Shown: piece after piece, positions 13,833 to 23,768 of the stretch
Position numbering within the stretch: position 1 is the first letter of the stretch
How the letters are laid out: every line of letters begins with the position of its first letter
Source of the DNA: Timema cristinae
Taxonomy: Eukaryota; Arthropoda; Insecta; Phasmatodea; Timematidae
Reading direction: 5' to 3'
Assembly (NCBI GenBank): GCA_039000515.1
Contig: JBCFYV010000012.1
Span: forward strand, 6,654,826 to 6,718,825
DNA length: 64,000 nucleotides
Position numbers and translations under genes: made by a program
The notes under the pieces: model-generated
Seen by the model: only the letters and a program-made list of their open reading frames with translations
What the model was told of the DNA's origin: nothing
Databases searched by the model: none

Positions 13833-14095
13833 GTGGCCTGGTGGTCTAGGGGTAAAGGTGTCGGACTTCTGTGCTGGGGGTCCGGGGTTCAATCCACGGT
13901 CCCGGCACAGATTTATCTGATTACCAAACCTTCCTTCATCTCTGACAAGACATTTTGTGAATGTGGGGAATGCCAGGCCTCCACCGTGGTTCGGATTCCA
14001 CGTTAAACTGTAGGTCCTCCATTTCATCTCACAATCACCCTACCATTACACATTAGCGTAAGTGCGTATAACCCGAACGGGTAGTAAGACGCGGT
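13833..14095 (+). mobile_element. tRNA-derived SINE, second subfamily
   Basis: The head reads TGGTCTAGGGGTAAAGGTG (A-box-like) and then GGGGTTCAATCC (B box), as in a tRNA. The body shares TTTATCTGATTACCAAA with the copy at 17,445, and the tail is the common CATTAGCGTAAGTGCGTATA. It ends in a TAA microsatellite. Confidence 0.85.
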
Positions 14096-14141
14096 GATAA
14101 TAATAATAATAATAATAATAATAATATAATAATAATATAAA
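14096..14141. repeat. (TAA)n microsatellite, SINE tail
   Basis: About 14 TAA/ATA triplets directly behind the SINE tail, the usual 3' end of this family. Confidence 0.9.
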
Positions 14142-15114
14142 ATCAAGATGTTACTTTATCTTATGTTATCAACTAGTTCTTAATAACTTCAATTACCCAC
14201 CTTTAAATAGCTAGTTTAACCATTTTAAAAGTTTGCGGTCCACCCAAAAATGTTTTAAAAACACGTCCTCTAAAAAAAGGGGTTCTTTAAACAATTGCGG
14301 GCTCATGGTATATAAATGATTAAAGCTGTCCCCTATGGGAACAAACACAAAACTAACTATGAGAATACACATATTTTGTTGATATATTTTATTTGATCAT
14401 TTAAAACAAGGGTGTTTTAACGATTTAATCTATATGTAGGATTAAAACTTGTCCCAATTAACTCGAATGAGAGATGAACTTCAACCTCATGTTTAGTGAA
14501 AATACTAAAATGTATTTTAGTTTTTTATGTCTTCATTAAACAATATATTATGTGTAATAAATTAGATACCTTCATTTAAATAATTTGATAATATTTGTCA
14601 TATATATTTTATTCTAAGCCAAGAGTATTTGGTTCGATTCCCTGCATGTTTAGTAAATTTACTATAGGTAAAATTGGGATTTTCCTCTCGCACTAACGAT
14701 TTAAAAGGTGGGGGTCTTGTGACTGTTATGGAGTAAGCTAGTTTGTAATTCATGTGCTGATATAGTTAGTCGGTTAATAAAGTGCACGTTATAATAAGTT
14801 GTATGTAAGAAATAATATAAAATGCCTTCAATTAGTTTTTATTTTCATAAAGAGGAAATTCCCGAACTGCAAGGATTAATTTAACCCAGACAGGCTTATC
14901 TTAGTCACTGTGTCACTGGATACCTGAGCTAACTCCCTCCCCCTAGCAGATATAAAGCTCGATGGTAGCATTAGAGAGAGAAAGCTGTATGCTAGCCTTA
15001 ACAACTGTCACTTATAGCATATTAGTCAGGAACAAAGACCTAAGTACACATTTCTTAGTACGCGATTCACATCTAAAGGCGGAACAAATACGTATGTTTC
15101 ACCCTGGCTTTTAA
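14142..15114. other. Intergenic DNA, no gene seen
   Basis: AT-rich sequence with no supported coding frame. A degenerate SINE-like stretch is possible near 14,630-14,700 (GGTTCGATTCC). Confidence 0.5.
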
Positions 15115-15357
15115 CCACCCGGTTTTAGAAAGTGCCCATCGTTTGTGCTACGTTACTGCGGGTTAGTGCTCGATTTACATCGCTAGTGCTGTAAATTTAA
15201 GGTATTAATTCAAGTAAAATAATAGAGATAACTCTTTTTTGAAAACGTCCATCGTTTGTGCTACGTTACTGCGGGTTAGTGCTTGGTTTTAATCGATAAT
15301 GCTGTAAATTTGAGGCACTAATTCACTATTTCTTATGGGTGGCCAGGGAGATATCTC
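15115..15357 (+). repeat. Dispersed repeat, two tandem copies of a GTTTGTGCTACGTTA unit
   Basis: Two ~110-bp units each contain CATCGTTTGTGCTACGTTA, then GGGTTAGTGCT, then GCTGTAAATTT. The pair ends in GGTGGCCAGGGAGATATCTC. Single copies occur at 10,820 (plus) and at 17,262 and 18,945 (minus). Confidence 0.7.
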
Positions 15358-16649
15358 ATTCTTGTATTTTGTAACTCCATGCTATTGCTGGGAGGGTAAG
15401 ACAATTCGTTATATCAACATAAAAAAACAAATTTTATAAAGACTTATGATGACAAGGTGATTATTGAGGTTAGGAGACGCACAAGTAGGAACGATTTAAA
15501 ACAAGTTCTTTGAAAATTAAGAAGCAAAATATATAGGCTACTTTATTTAACAGAAAATTAAATTACTCAGTACAATACAGTATGTTGAGCCTAAAAAACC
15601 ATATAGGCCTATAAGCTACCTTAATCCATAATTTTAACTTATTTTTAACTCTAATTTAGAAAGCCAAAAAATATGTATTTACTTCCGTAAATTTTTTGAA
15701 TAACTAACTGATATTTTATTATTTAATTACAACTGTCACGAAATAATTTTTCATCAACTGTGTGCTTGTAGTAGCAGCAACAATGGGGGCCAATCTTGAT
15801 GCATAAATCTTGTAAATGATTTCTACAACTGACTAGAATATAAAGTAAAATAATTGTATTTGATGAAAACCATTTTAATTGTAAAACTTTCACTTGTAAA
15901 CTCTAAACTATGAGTTACAGCTTTATAAAACAGTCATCTGTAATATATTATTGTTATATCCATTATTGTGCTAGCTATAATGAGTTATTTTGCCAGCTAG
16001 GTTATTGTGAATTTATATTCCATCTGAAATAAACAATACTTATTCCTGTATCCACAAAAATATGTTTTTATATTGTGATTTTACTATACCTTGCTTTATG
16101 ACTTATTTACCTCCCAGGACCTACATTAATTAGACTCTTATAAATATAATATAAAATATACAGCTATCACAACTTTAATGTTTAAAGCTAAAAATAATAA
16201 TATAACTCTATGGTGCAAACTTTAGCCTTTTAAAATATACAAACACATATTTTTCAGACAAATTTGTTAACATTTTACGAAATTTTAGATTTATCTTAAA
16301 TGTATCGGTATTATCTATCAAAAGTGAAAGCTTCAAATCATATGACCAGACACCAGAAGGACTTGTAATTATTTTTCCTTTTTGACAGATAAAAAGCCCT
16401 TACAATGCAAATTGGACTATAGTTTCTTTGTGCTAGTCTTAGTACATAAAACTAATAAAATATCTCAAATGTTACATTAAAAATACACATAAATACCGAT
16501 TGAGACCGGTTTTATTTTATTTTATTCATTCATGCACTACATTTTATTTGAAAAATTATCCATAAAAAGCTTAACTACTATGAATTTTGTTCAAATCAAT
16601 TATATTTTATAACTACTTTGGTTGGCTTGGGTAATATTTTAGTTCCACC
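15358..16649. other. AT-rich intergenic DNA, no gene seen
   Basis: Strongly AT-rich, stops in all frames, no repeat family recognised. Confidence 0.55.
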
Positions 16650-16885
16650 AGCTATCCGGCAGATGGAGTGAAGTAATATGGTGTTTTTAGCACCGCATCT
16701 TACTACTCGTTCAGTTTATATGTCTATGTGCTAATTAAACCAATGGATTAGGGATGAGTTAGGTGCAATTTAGAGGAAGCGCACCCGCATTTGCGTGAGG
16801 ATAGAGTGCGAGATAGTGAGAAATCATTTAGGAAAAAACCTCGGTGCATACTATGGGATCGAACCACAATCTCCCTGTCCTCTGC
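16650..16885 (-). mobile_element. tRNA-derived SINE, reverse orientation
   Basis: Read on the minus strand it shows a tRNA-like segment (GGTTCGATCCCATAG) and the family body and tail, ending as CACCGCATCTTACTACTCG on the plus strand. The body matches the repeats at 33,930-34,530. Confidence 0.7.
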
Positions 16886-17035
16886 AGTTGAAAACATATT
16901 TTATAAAATTTAAGAATAAGATAGTAGAACATTTTAAATAACACAAAAACATTTAAAAATGAGTATATTTACAATATAAGAAAATATAATAGCCCGTAAA
17001 ACAAGTATAAATAAGGTTTTTTAATTAATTTATTC

Positions 17036-17125
17036 ACACACACACATATATATAAATGTATATATATATACATGTATATATAAATAAATATATATATACA
17101 TATATATAAATTAATATACACAGTA
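17036..17125. repeat. (TA)n-rich low-complexity tract
   Basis: CACA followed by about 80 bases of TATA-type dinucleotide repeats with interruptions. Confidence 0.85.
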
Positions 17126-17261
17126 TCGCGTATGACTACCCGTTTGGGCTATACTCCCATATTATATATATTATTTCTTAATACAAATAAATTTTAAGGT
17201 ACTTGGTTGACAAAATGAAAATAAACGAAAAAACAAATTTGGAGCAGAAATTGAAAAATCG

Positions 17262-17355
17262 TGCACTAACCAGCACTAACGTAGCACAAACGAATGGGCT
17301 TTTTCAAAACCTGGGTGGCTCAAAGTCGGCTGGCTGGTCAAGGTGACACACATAT
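17262..17355 (-). repeat. Dispersed repeat copy, reverse
   Basis: Contains TAACGTAGCACAAACGAATG, the reverse complement of the core at 15,129, followed by GGGTGGCTCAAAGTCGGCTGG, which is shared with 19,070. Confidence 0.7.
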
Positions 17356-17444
17356 CAAATACACCCTTCCTCTAAAGAAAACTAACTCCTATTGGCAACA
17401 ATATTACCTTTCTACCGCGGTCATTCAGTCTTGGAGAGAGAGGT

Positions 17445-17692
17445 GACCTGGTGGTCTAGGGGTAAGGTGTCAGACTTCTATGCTGGCGGCCGGGGTTCAA
17501 TCCTCGGTCCCGGCAAAGATTTATCTGATTACCAAACCCTTCATTCACCTCTGACAAGATATCTTGTGAATGTGAGGAATGCCAGGTCTCCACCGTGGTT
17601 CGGATTCCACGTTAAACTGTAGGTCCTCCATTTCATCTCACATTAGCGTAAGTGCGTAAACCCGAACGGGTAGTAAGACGCGGTGCTAATAA
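17445..17692 (+). mobile_element. tRNA-derived SINE, second subfamily
   Basis: Close match to the copy at 13,833, with the head TGGTCTAGGGGTAAGG, B box GGGGTTCAATCC and tail CATTAGCGTAAGTGCGTAAA. A short AATAAT tail follows. Confidence 0.85.
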
Positions 17693-18944
17693 TAATAAGT
17701 CTTGGAGAGGTTGGAGGGAAAGTTAGTTTAACCCCACTCTATCATAATGATCACTCAAAATTGAATTTTTTTAAGTCCATTTTTTCAACCACTGGAACAC
17801 CCTTAAAAGCAATGGTCAAAAGATTAATTCTAAAATACCTGCCACTAAAACTTCCACAGCAGTTTAAACATATTTGTACTGACAAAGTCTTCATGCCAGA
17901 GCTATCTATTTCTAGAGTAATAATCACAGTTGATAACAATATGATTCTGACGGCACACATTTTTATTTTACGAACAGTCAGTGAAGAAGAATCAAAGTCA
18001 CCAGATGTGGCTCAGATTTCCCATAATGCATCAGAAAGGTGTGACTTATCCCGACCACTACTCTCTGTTTTTAGTATATAATATGAGGAAATTAAACCAT
18101 TGTTAGTTAGTTTAGTACCAAAGATTGTATTTTGTGTTTACTCCATCTTACTACTCTTCCGGGATATTTGCAAAAGCTACACTAATCAAGTAGATATGAG
18201 AAAGGTTGAATCTGAAGGAAATTTACACGCATTTTCTAAGAGGGAGATTATGTTACACCATTTTTTTTTAAACTCTGTGATATTAACAGCGTTTTATGCT
18301 GATTTAAATAGGATCTTCAATTACGTGTAACGTAACTGGTTCTGCAACAATCTCACATCTCAGATTCAGACAACAGCTATTTGGGTTTCCTAAAGATAAA
18401 TTGACTTTATTTTAAATAAATCTCAGATTACTTAACTCTAATTTATTAATGAAATAACTTATTATTTTGTGTGATAATAACAATTCCTACGACCAGTACA
18501 TCTCGCACGTCCTTACTCTCTTAATATAATAACATCTCTGCACACGCCTAGAGCATGCCGCACCCCAGCACCTACTAGCGGCTAACGAGGATGTGTCCTT
18601 CTTGACTAAAGTCACGGGGGTGATCCCCGCAGTCCCCAGGAGAGGGCGCAACAATTAGAATGCAGCCCAGCATAGTTTCTCTTAAGGTGCGGCAGAAGGG
18701 AACGCGAGTAAAATAAATAAATAAATCAAATATTTCTCCGGTAGCAACATAGAGTTTAGTTTTCTGCACATGCTTATAGCAACAGATCTTGAATATCGGC
18801 CAAGGATGTCCTGGAATTTTGTCACAACTCTGTATCTTTAATTGATGGATTACTGGAATATTCTACATGGTGGCAATTCACCTTCCTCACCTCTAAAACA
18901 CTAGCGTAATTAGTACATATGTGTACAATCCGAACTGGGGACCT
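17693..18944. other. Intergenic DNA, no supported gene
   Basis: Open frames at 17,683-18,081 and 18,100-18,330 (plus) have no recognisable motif and AT-rich random-looking composition, so I do not call them. A short inverted pair (TGCCGCACC near 18,556, GGTGCGGCA near 18,686) may mark an old MITE. Confidence 0.45.
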
Positions 18945-19110
18945 GAGGAGATATCTTCCTAACCACCCATAAGAAATCGTAAATTAGTGCCTTAAATGTA
19001 CAGCACTAACAATGTAGTCGAGCACTAACCATCAATAACTTAGCACAAACGAATGGGCATTTTCAAAAACCAGGTGGCTAAAAGTTGGCTGGCCAGGATG
19101 ACACACACTA
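18945..19110 (-). repeat. Dispersed repeat copy, reverse, near full length
   Basis: Starts GAGGAGATATCTTCCTAACC, the reverse complement of the 15,357 end. It runs through the reverse core TTAGCACAAACGAATGGGC and ends GGTGGCTAAAAGTTGGCTGG. It is the longest single copy in the window. Confidence 0.7.
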
Positions 19111-19294
19111 GTAAAAAAAACTTTTTAATAGAAGAAGAAAAAGTTATTTTAAATTCTACTTTATCCATGAGTCCTGACAAATATTCAAGAACTGTTAACA
19201 TTAAAATATGTAGAAAATTAAACAAAACGTAGCTACTTAAAGCAATATCATATTTATCTTTGCCATAGTTGTATTTTGTCATACTTATTTTTCT

Positions 19295-19515
19295 TCAGCA
19301 CCACGTCTTACTTTCTGTTCAGGTTATACGCATACGTACTAATTAGGCTTAGTTAGGGATGAGTAACTACGCCTATGGGTTAGGGATTAGAATGGTTGAA
19401 TTTAGTAGGGGAAGTGTACTCGCATTTGGGTGGAACGAGAGTGGACTACAATTTTGGAAAAAAAAAACACCCTTATTACACTCAACCGGGATATGAACTC
19501 CGATCTCCCTGTCAT
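19295..19515 (-). mobile_element. tRNA-derived SINE, reverse orientation
   Basis: Reverse tail (CACCACGTCTTACTTTCTG), body (GTGTACTCGCATTTGGGTGG) and degraded tRNA-like head (GGTTGAGTG) in the expected order. Confidence 0.65.
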
Positions 19516-20681
19516 TGTAAGTCTAATCCAACTAAAGAGTGACTCTTTATAGGCTTGGACCATGTGGCTACTGAAACAGGTCCATACATAGTTAAAATAA
19601 CTTTCCCTATGCTATATTCTCAGTTTTTGTACGTAATACAACCTAACCTAACATAACGATAAGAGTTATCCTGACACAAGCATTCTTCCCCGGTAAGATT
19701 TGATTCAAATGGTTCAGATACCACCTGGGTGGTGAGCTGTTTGCAATGGGTTTGTTCACCCACTTACCAGATATATGCTGGAGTATTTCATTTTAATTTA
19801 CCTTCGAATAACTCTTTTGGTTAAGCTGTTAGTAAGTCTTATGTTAAACGTATCAATATTAGAATTGTCTACTAACTTACTCCAGCCTAACCTAACCAAA
19901 GCAAGCTTATACATAATTGATCAAAAAGTAGGATACTAAGTTCAGGTGATATTTATAATATTTTGTTTTACGTTTTAACTATAAAAAAGTTTTATTATTT
20001 GTACCCAATCAAATCTTTATGCTGAAAAAAAATGCAGTTTAGACTTTTATTTGAGAATTAATTAATTATCGTATTTGATTTTGCACTTGGAATTTTCAAG
20101 GTATGTTTCACTTACGTTTGACATTGAACCCAATAAAAATATGTAATTACCCAATAAATCTCCATTGTGACAATAGTCACAATAAATTTGTTTACTTTGA
20201 CCATCTTTTGAGTGTTTAGTTTAAATTCTTATATTCAATCGTTTTCTTCGAATCACTGAATAATCCTCTTAGCCTACAACTCACACTAAGTCACAGAAAT
20301 ACACAGCAACATATAAACCTGTCCGCTTTGATCGGTATAGTTAATCAAAGTGCCGCAAAATACTTAAGTTCATTTTGATCGATTACTGGAATAGTCTACA
20401 TGGTGGCAATCCACTTTAACAAAGACATTATCAATATACTCGCAGTCGTATAAATTGTTCGAAGAAAAACATTTAAAAGAATTACGATTACATATTTCCC
20501 TCATGAAATAAATAAGAAAAAAAAAACTATTCTTTCGACAGGGGTTTCCAAAACACACTGTGGGTAAATAATGTATTAGCTAAACACACAAGACTAGTCT
20601 TAAGGGCCACACGTTGGTGATACTTATACCTATAATTTAAAAATAAAGTGGTTACTTATTTTGAGGTAAAATAGTTTTGTA
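19516..20681. other. Intergenic DNA, no gene seen
   Basis: AT-rich. Short CCTAACCTAAC stretches near 19,640 and 19,880 are too short to be telomeric arrays. No coding signal. Confidence 0.5.
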
Positions 20682-20687
20682 AAAAAT
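20682..20687. repeat. Left target-site duplication of element 1 (AAAAAT)
   Basis: AAAAAT lies immediately left of the element terminus and is repeated at 38,268-38,273 immediately right of it. Six base pairs is the usual Polinton duplication length. Confidence 0.85.
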
Positions 20688-21931
20688 AGTAGCTTACAGG
20701 GCGTATGGCACCAATTTGACCTTTGACCTTTGACCCCAATTTGTGTGACGTAATCATTGCGTGTTATGTTGCAACATCCTGTTTGAGTACCGTGACCTAC
20801 TTTCCTCTGATTGGCTGCTATAAATAGCCTCCTTCCCCCACCAATTTTGACCTGCTTTCCACATCCGCCTCCCACATTGGTACCTCTGTCACAAGGCTCA
20901 GCCTTCCCCCCAAACCTGGCGCCAGTATGTCGGCCCGACAAGACAAGAATAGATATTGAGGTTATTGCCTCGGGCATCTGGTTTTCCCTGGTGCCAGGTT
21001 GGCGGGCAGACAAGACGAGTTGAGACAAGAATAGATATTGAGGTCAATGCCCTAGGCAACGGGTTTTTCCCTGGCGCCAGTATGTTAGCCCGACAAGACA
21101 AGAATAGATATTGAGGTCATTGCCCCGGGCAACGGGGGTTTTCCCTGGCGTCAGTTTGACGGAGGGCTCGGCACGAAGCTTTGCGCTATGGCTGACAAGC
21201 CTAGAATGAACATCGGCTCTTCTGTCACAAGGCTCTGTCCCGGAACAAGCAGCATGAACCTTGCGCTATGGTGCTTTGTGGTAGAGTGTGGTAATTTGTT
21301 CCAGAGACCCCCTCCTCCTTCGCCACCCTGACGCCATGTTTGAGTGACCTACTTTCCTCTGATTGGTTGCTATAAATATCCTCCTTCCCCCACCAATTTT
21401 GACCTGCTTTCCACATCCGCCTCCCCCCTCCCCTCGACTACCAACCCTGGACATGTTGGTTCTTGATGATTATTAATAGATATTGAGGTCATTGCCCCGG
21501 GAAACGGGGTTTTTCCCTGGCGCCAGTATGTCGGCCCGACAAGACAAGAATAGATATTGGGTCATTGACTCGGGCATCTGGTTTTCCCTGGTGCCAATAT
21601 GTCGGCCCGACAAGACAAGAATAGATATCGAGGTCATTGCCCGGGGCAACAGGGTTTTTCCCTGGCGCCAGTATGTCGGGCAGACAAGACAAGAATAGAT
21701 ATTGAGGTCATTGCCCCGAGCAACGGGGGTTTTCCTTGGCGTCAGCTTGACGGCTCACGAGCCAAGAAATAGATCTTGACCTCAACAACCTTGGGGTTTT
21801 CCCAATGACGTAATCATTGCGTGTTATGTCGCAACCCTGGCACCAGGCTGGCGGGCAGACAAGACATGTTGAGACAAGATTAGATATTGACCGGGGCATC
21901 GGGTTGTCTGGCAGACAAGGCAAGTTGGGAC
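20688..21931 (+). repeat. Element 1 left terminal inverted repeat
   Basis: Pairs with 37,085-38,267 in inverse orientation. The outer part holds repeated TGACC half sites, TGACGTAATCATTGCG, and a CCAAT-TATA block (GATTGGCTGCTATAAATAG). The inner part is made of about eight ~70-bp subunits, each with GACAAGAATAGATATTGAGG and CCCTGGCGCCAGTATGTCGG. Apparent open frames here are repeat artefacts. Confidence 0.9.
20806..20835 (+). promoter_or_regulatory. CCAAT-TATA core promoter in the terminal repeat
   Basis: GATTGGCTGCTATAAATAG is followed by a C-rich stretch. A second copy lies at about 21,358, the mirrored copies are in the right repeat (about 37,590 and 38,140), and a conserved copy is in element 2 (about 43,290). 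The site faces inward. What it drives is not clear, because no long plus-strand gene follows in element 1. Confidence 0.5.
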
Positions 21932-21964
21932 TCGTAAATAAAACACAGATGTTACAAATATATA

Positions 21965-21974
21965 TTTATTTATT
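21965..21974 (-). terminator. Poly(A) signals ending the late transcription unit
   Basis: Two overlapping AATAAA hexamers on the minus strand lie about 100 bases past the last late stop codon (22,069) and just inside the left terminal repeat. Confidence 0.6.
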
Positions 21975-22068
21975 AAACATCACAATTATACATTTTTACA
22001 GGAATGACGCATATATTCGTTCATACGTTTTTCTACAGTGTCTCTTAGATGCGTTAGTAAAATTGTTT

Positions 22069-22554
22069 TTAGTTCACAATCCAACATGTAATAGTCCTAA
22101 CCGATGATTGACGTGTATAGTAAGTAGCACTGATAAGATCCAGGTTTTTGATGTGCGTTTCCACCGTAGATTGTTCTAGGTCGATGACATCCGTCGATTC
22201 TGTTAGCGTGTCGCATACATCCACGACGAGTGTGTCGATCAAATTGTTGCAATAGTGCGCGACGGGTGTCGACCACATGTCCCGTCGGTCGACGGCGACG
22301 TTGATGAGGTCCCACACCTCACAAAGACGCGCCCAGCTAGGTGCTAGATAGGCGACCCGTTTGATTCCGGCGTCGTGTTTCTCGTTGATGACGACCATAC
22401 GGTCACCGCACATACGTCTCAGAGAGATTTCGTGATTAGTCAGACTAATCTTCTGAGGAGGTTGCGTGTTGGTGAAAAACTTTGATATGACCGACTTGTA
22501 GGTGCTCAGTTCTTGCCATTCTGTACGGTTAAACACGGCGCAGTTCCCTCTCAT
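22069..22554 (-). CDS. 161-aa late protein, possible C-terminal part of a PC4-like DNA-binding protein
   Basis: Intact open frame with a true ATG, the last gene of the late block. Its N-terminus (RGNCAVFNRTEWQEL) resembles the strand and helix that end a PC4-type single-stranded DNA-binding fold. The preceding 55-aa frame would supply the first strands. The two overlap as ATGA, so either they are separate coupled cistrons or one base has been lost from a single ~215-aa gene. The remainder (residues 40-161) has no motif I can name. No assignment of activity is safe from sequence alone. Confidence 0.6.
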   Translation of the reverse strand: MRGNCAVFNRTEWQELSTYKSVISKFFTNTQPPQKISLTNHEISLRRMCGDRMVVINEKHDAGIKRVAYLAPSWARLCEVWDLINVAVDRRDMWSTPVAHYCNNLIDTLVVDVCDTLTESTDVIDLEQSTVETHIKNLDLISATYYTRQSSVRTITCWIVN

Positions 22555-22718
22555 TTTTCTAGTTGGACATAGAGCGTAAAGTTGTTCTTGACACTCATGC
22601 CGACGATGACTCGCTTGGCGTCGACTCCATCCAGCGGGAACAATGTGTTGAAAATACTGGTGACGGCGAGTGGTTTCGCAGGCTTTGCTTTGCTACCGCA
22701 AGCGTTTTGACCTTCCAT
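22551..22718 (-). CDS. 55-aa small late frame upstream of the 161-aa gene
   Basis: ATG at 22,718 with TGA at 22,551. It overlaps the next start codon by the four bases ATGA. It is Lys/Pro-rich at the start (GSKAKPAKP), then reads VIVGMSVKNNFTLYVQLEK, a pattern like the first beta strands of PC4-type proteins. It follows the protease by 12 nt. It may be the true N-terminus of the 161-aa protein, separated by a one-base deletion. Confidence 0.5.
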   Translation of the reverse strand: MEGQNACGSKAKPAKPLAVTSIFNTLFPLDGVDAKRVIVGMSVKNNFTLYVQLEK

Positions 22719-22730
22719 GATGCTCGGTGG

Positions 22731-23266
22731 TTATGGCCGGCACACCGCCGGGACGCCCTTTTTATAGGCGCACGCCGCCTGGACACGGCCTCTTGAAGGG
22801 CGACATGCCCCTACAGTCTTGAAAAATCTATTGTAATATCTCACCACCTTAGCGTCGTTGGCTGTATGATTGGTGGACGAGAATAGGTTTTGGAAAGTTT
22901 TCAGCGGAATGTTCTGGGCGCGATAGAGAAGGTACATGAGACAGTAATGGCCGCAAACGTCTGATGCGATGCTTTGAAGTTGTAGCTTAGTATAGGACGT
23001 GCGAAAAGTGTTTTTGCGTATAAATGCCAGATGTGACTTTATACGCGGTGGAAAACCATAACTGTCAAAGTATTCTCCCACGCCGTTCTTGTCGATAAAG
23101 ATGGCGACCCAATGCTTCCAGGTTTGTTGTGCGGATCGGTGTTGATGACTAGAGCGGCAGTTCGAGCTATTCTTGCGGGTAGTTGATCAGCAGGGAAAAC
23201 ACCCGACCGTACAGAACGGAACCACGGACTTGTTTTCAGCGCACGTCTTATGGTGTAGGTGTCCAT
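22731..23266 (-). pseudogene. Adenain-like cysteine protease (Polinton PRO), one frameshift
   Basis: Virion maturation protease of the adenovirus C5 family type, which cleaves capsid and core precursors. The start is ATG at 23,266 (MDTYTIRR), six bases after the previous stop. The N-terminal half is open to about 23,113, where one base is missing exactly at the codon expected to be the catalytic His before Trp. The second half reads on in another frame with EYFDSYGFPP (acidic residue region) and CGHYCLMYL (catalytic Cys). The length of about 175 residues is normal for the group. The extreme C-terminus after FFKTV is atypical and may hide another shift. As it stands it cannot make an active enzyme. 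Confidence 0.88.
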
Positions 23267-23272
23267 CTTCAA

Positions 23273-23727
23273 TCATCCAGTCTCGAAGTCCCCAGACGAT
23301 AAGGCAGAGCAGAAATTCCATACAGAACTATGTGCCATGCACATGGTGCGACCCAATTTAAGTGTTTTCAGTGACGAACAACCTCTGTCGTACAGATCTA
23401 CGATGGGTGTAGACGTGTATTTGACTAGAAACTTTTCTTTTCTGACCCCTTGACGTAGACGGTTTCTGCACGCGCTGTGGCACGGGAGATGAAGATTCGA
23501 GCAGGCTGTAATCCACATCACCGTAATACCAGGTAATACCGTGCAGATTGTTGAACTATATAGTCGGCTTTCTTTCGGGCATCGGTGGAAAGTTCTTCGA
23601 TAGCTTATGGAGGTTTTAACACCCAATGTTGAAGTAATGTGCCACATACAGATAAAACACTCAGTTCCTTGACGATAAACTCGTTGTCGTCGTCGATGAA
23701 GCTCTGGAAATCCACAATGACGTCCAT
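23273..23727 (-). pseudogene. Small conserved Polinton protein (VDFQSF family), broken
   Basis: Starts at ATG 23,727, 41 nt after the capsid stop. It opens MDVIVDFQSFIDDD and reads to a TAA at 23,605-23,607. It continues in-frame past that stop, then shifts frame near 23,545 and 23,455, and ends in a 60-residue open stretch (VDLYDRGCSSLKTL, then CMAHSSVWNFCSAL) at 23,273. I recall similar short proteins beside insect Polinton-like loci. The spaced Asp and Cys/His residues faintly suggest a nuclease-like fold, but I do not assign a function. At least one stop and two frameshifts make it non-functional here. Confidence 0.6.
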
Positions 23728-23768
23728 AGCTTAAATGAAGGGGGTAAGGGGCGGAGAAGCCGTTTATA

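Noticed and set aside
17683..18330. Two plus-strand frames of 132 and 76 codons
   Set aside because: No motif, no promoter or splice context, composition like the surrounding AT-rich DNA.
19640..19895. CCTAACCTAAC stretches as telomeric repeats
   Set aside because: Only two or three imperfect units each, scattered within unique sequence.
20811..21923. Many open frames in the terminal repeats (also 37,148-38,269 and 43,582-44,319)
   Set aside because: They translate the ~70-bp subrepeats in several frames and both strands, with no single conserved frame.
22563..22796. 77-codon plus-strand frame
   Set aside because: Antisense of the protease end and the 55-aa frame; GC content alone keeps it open.
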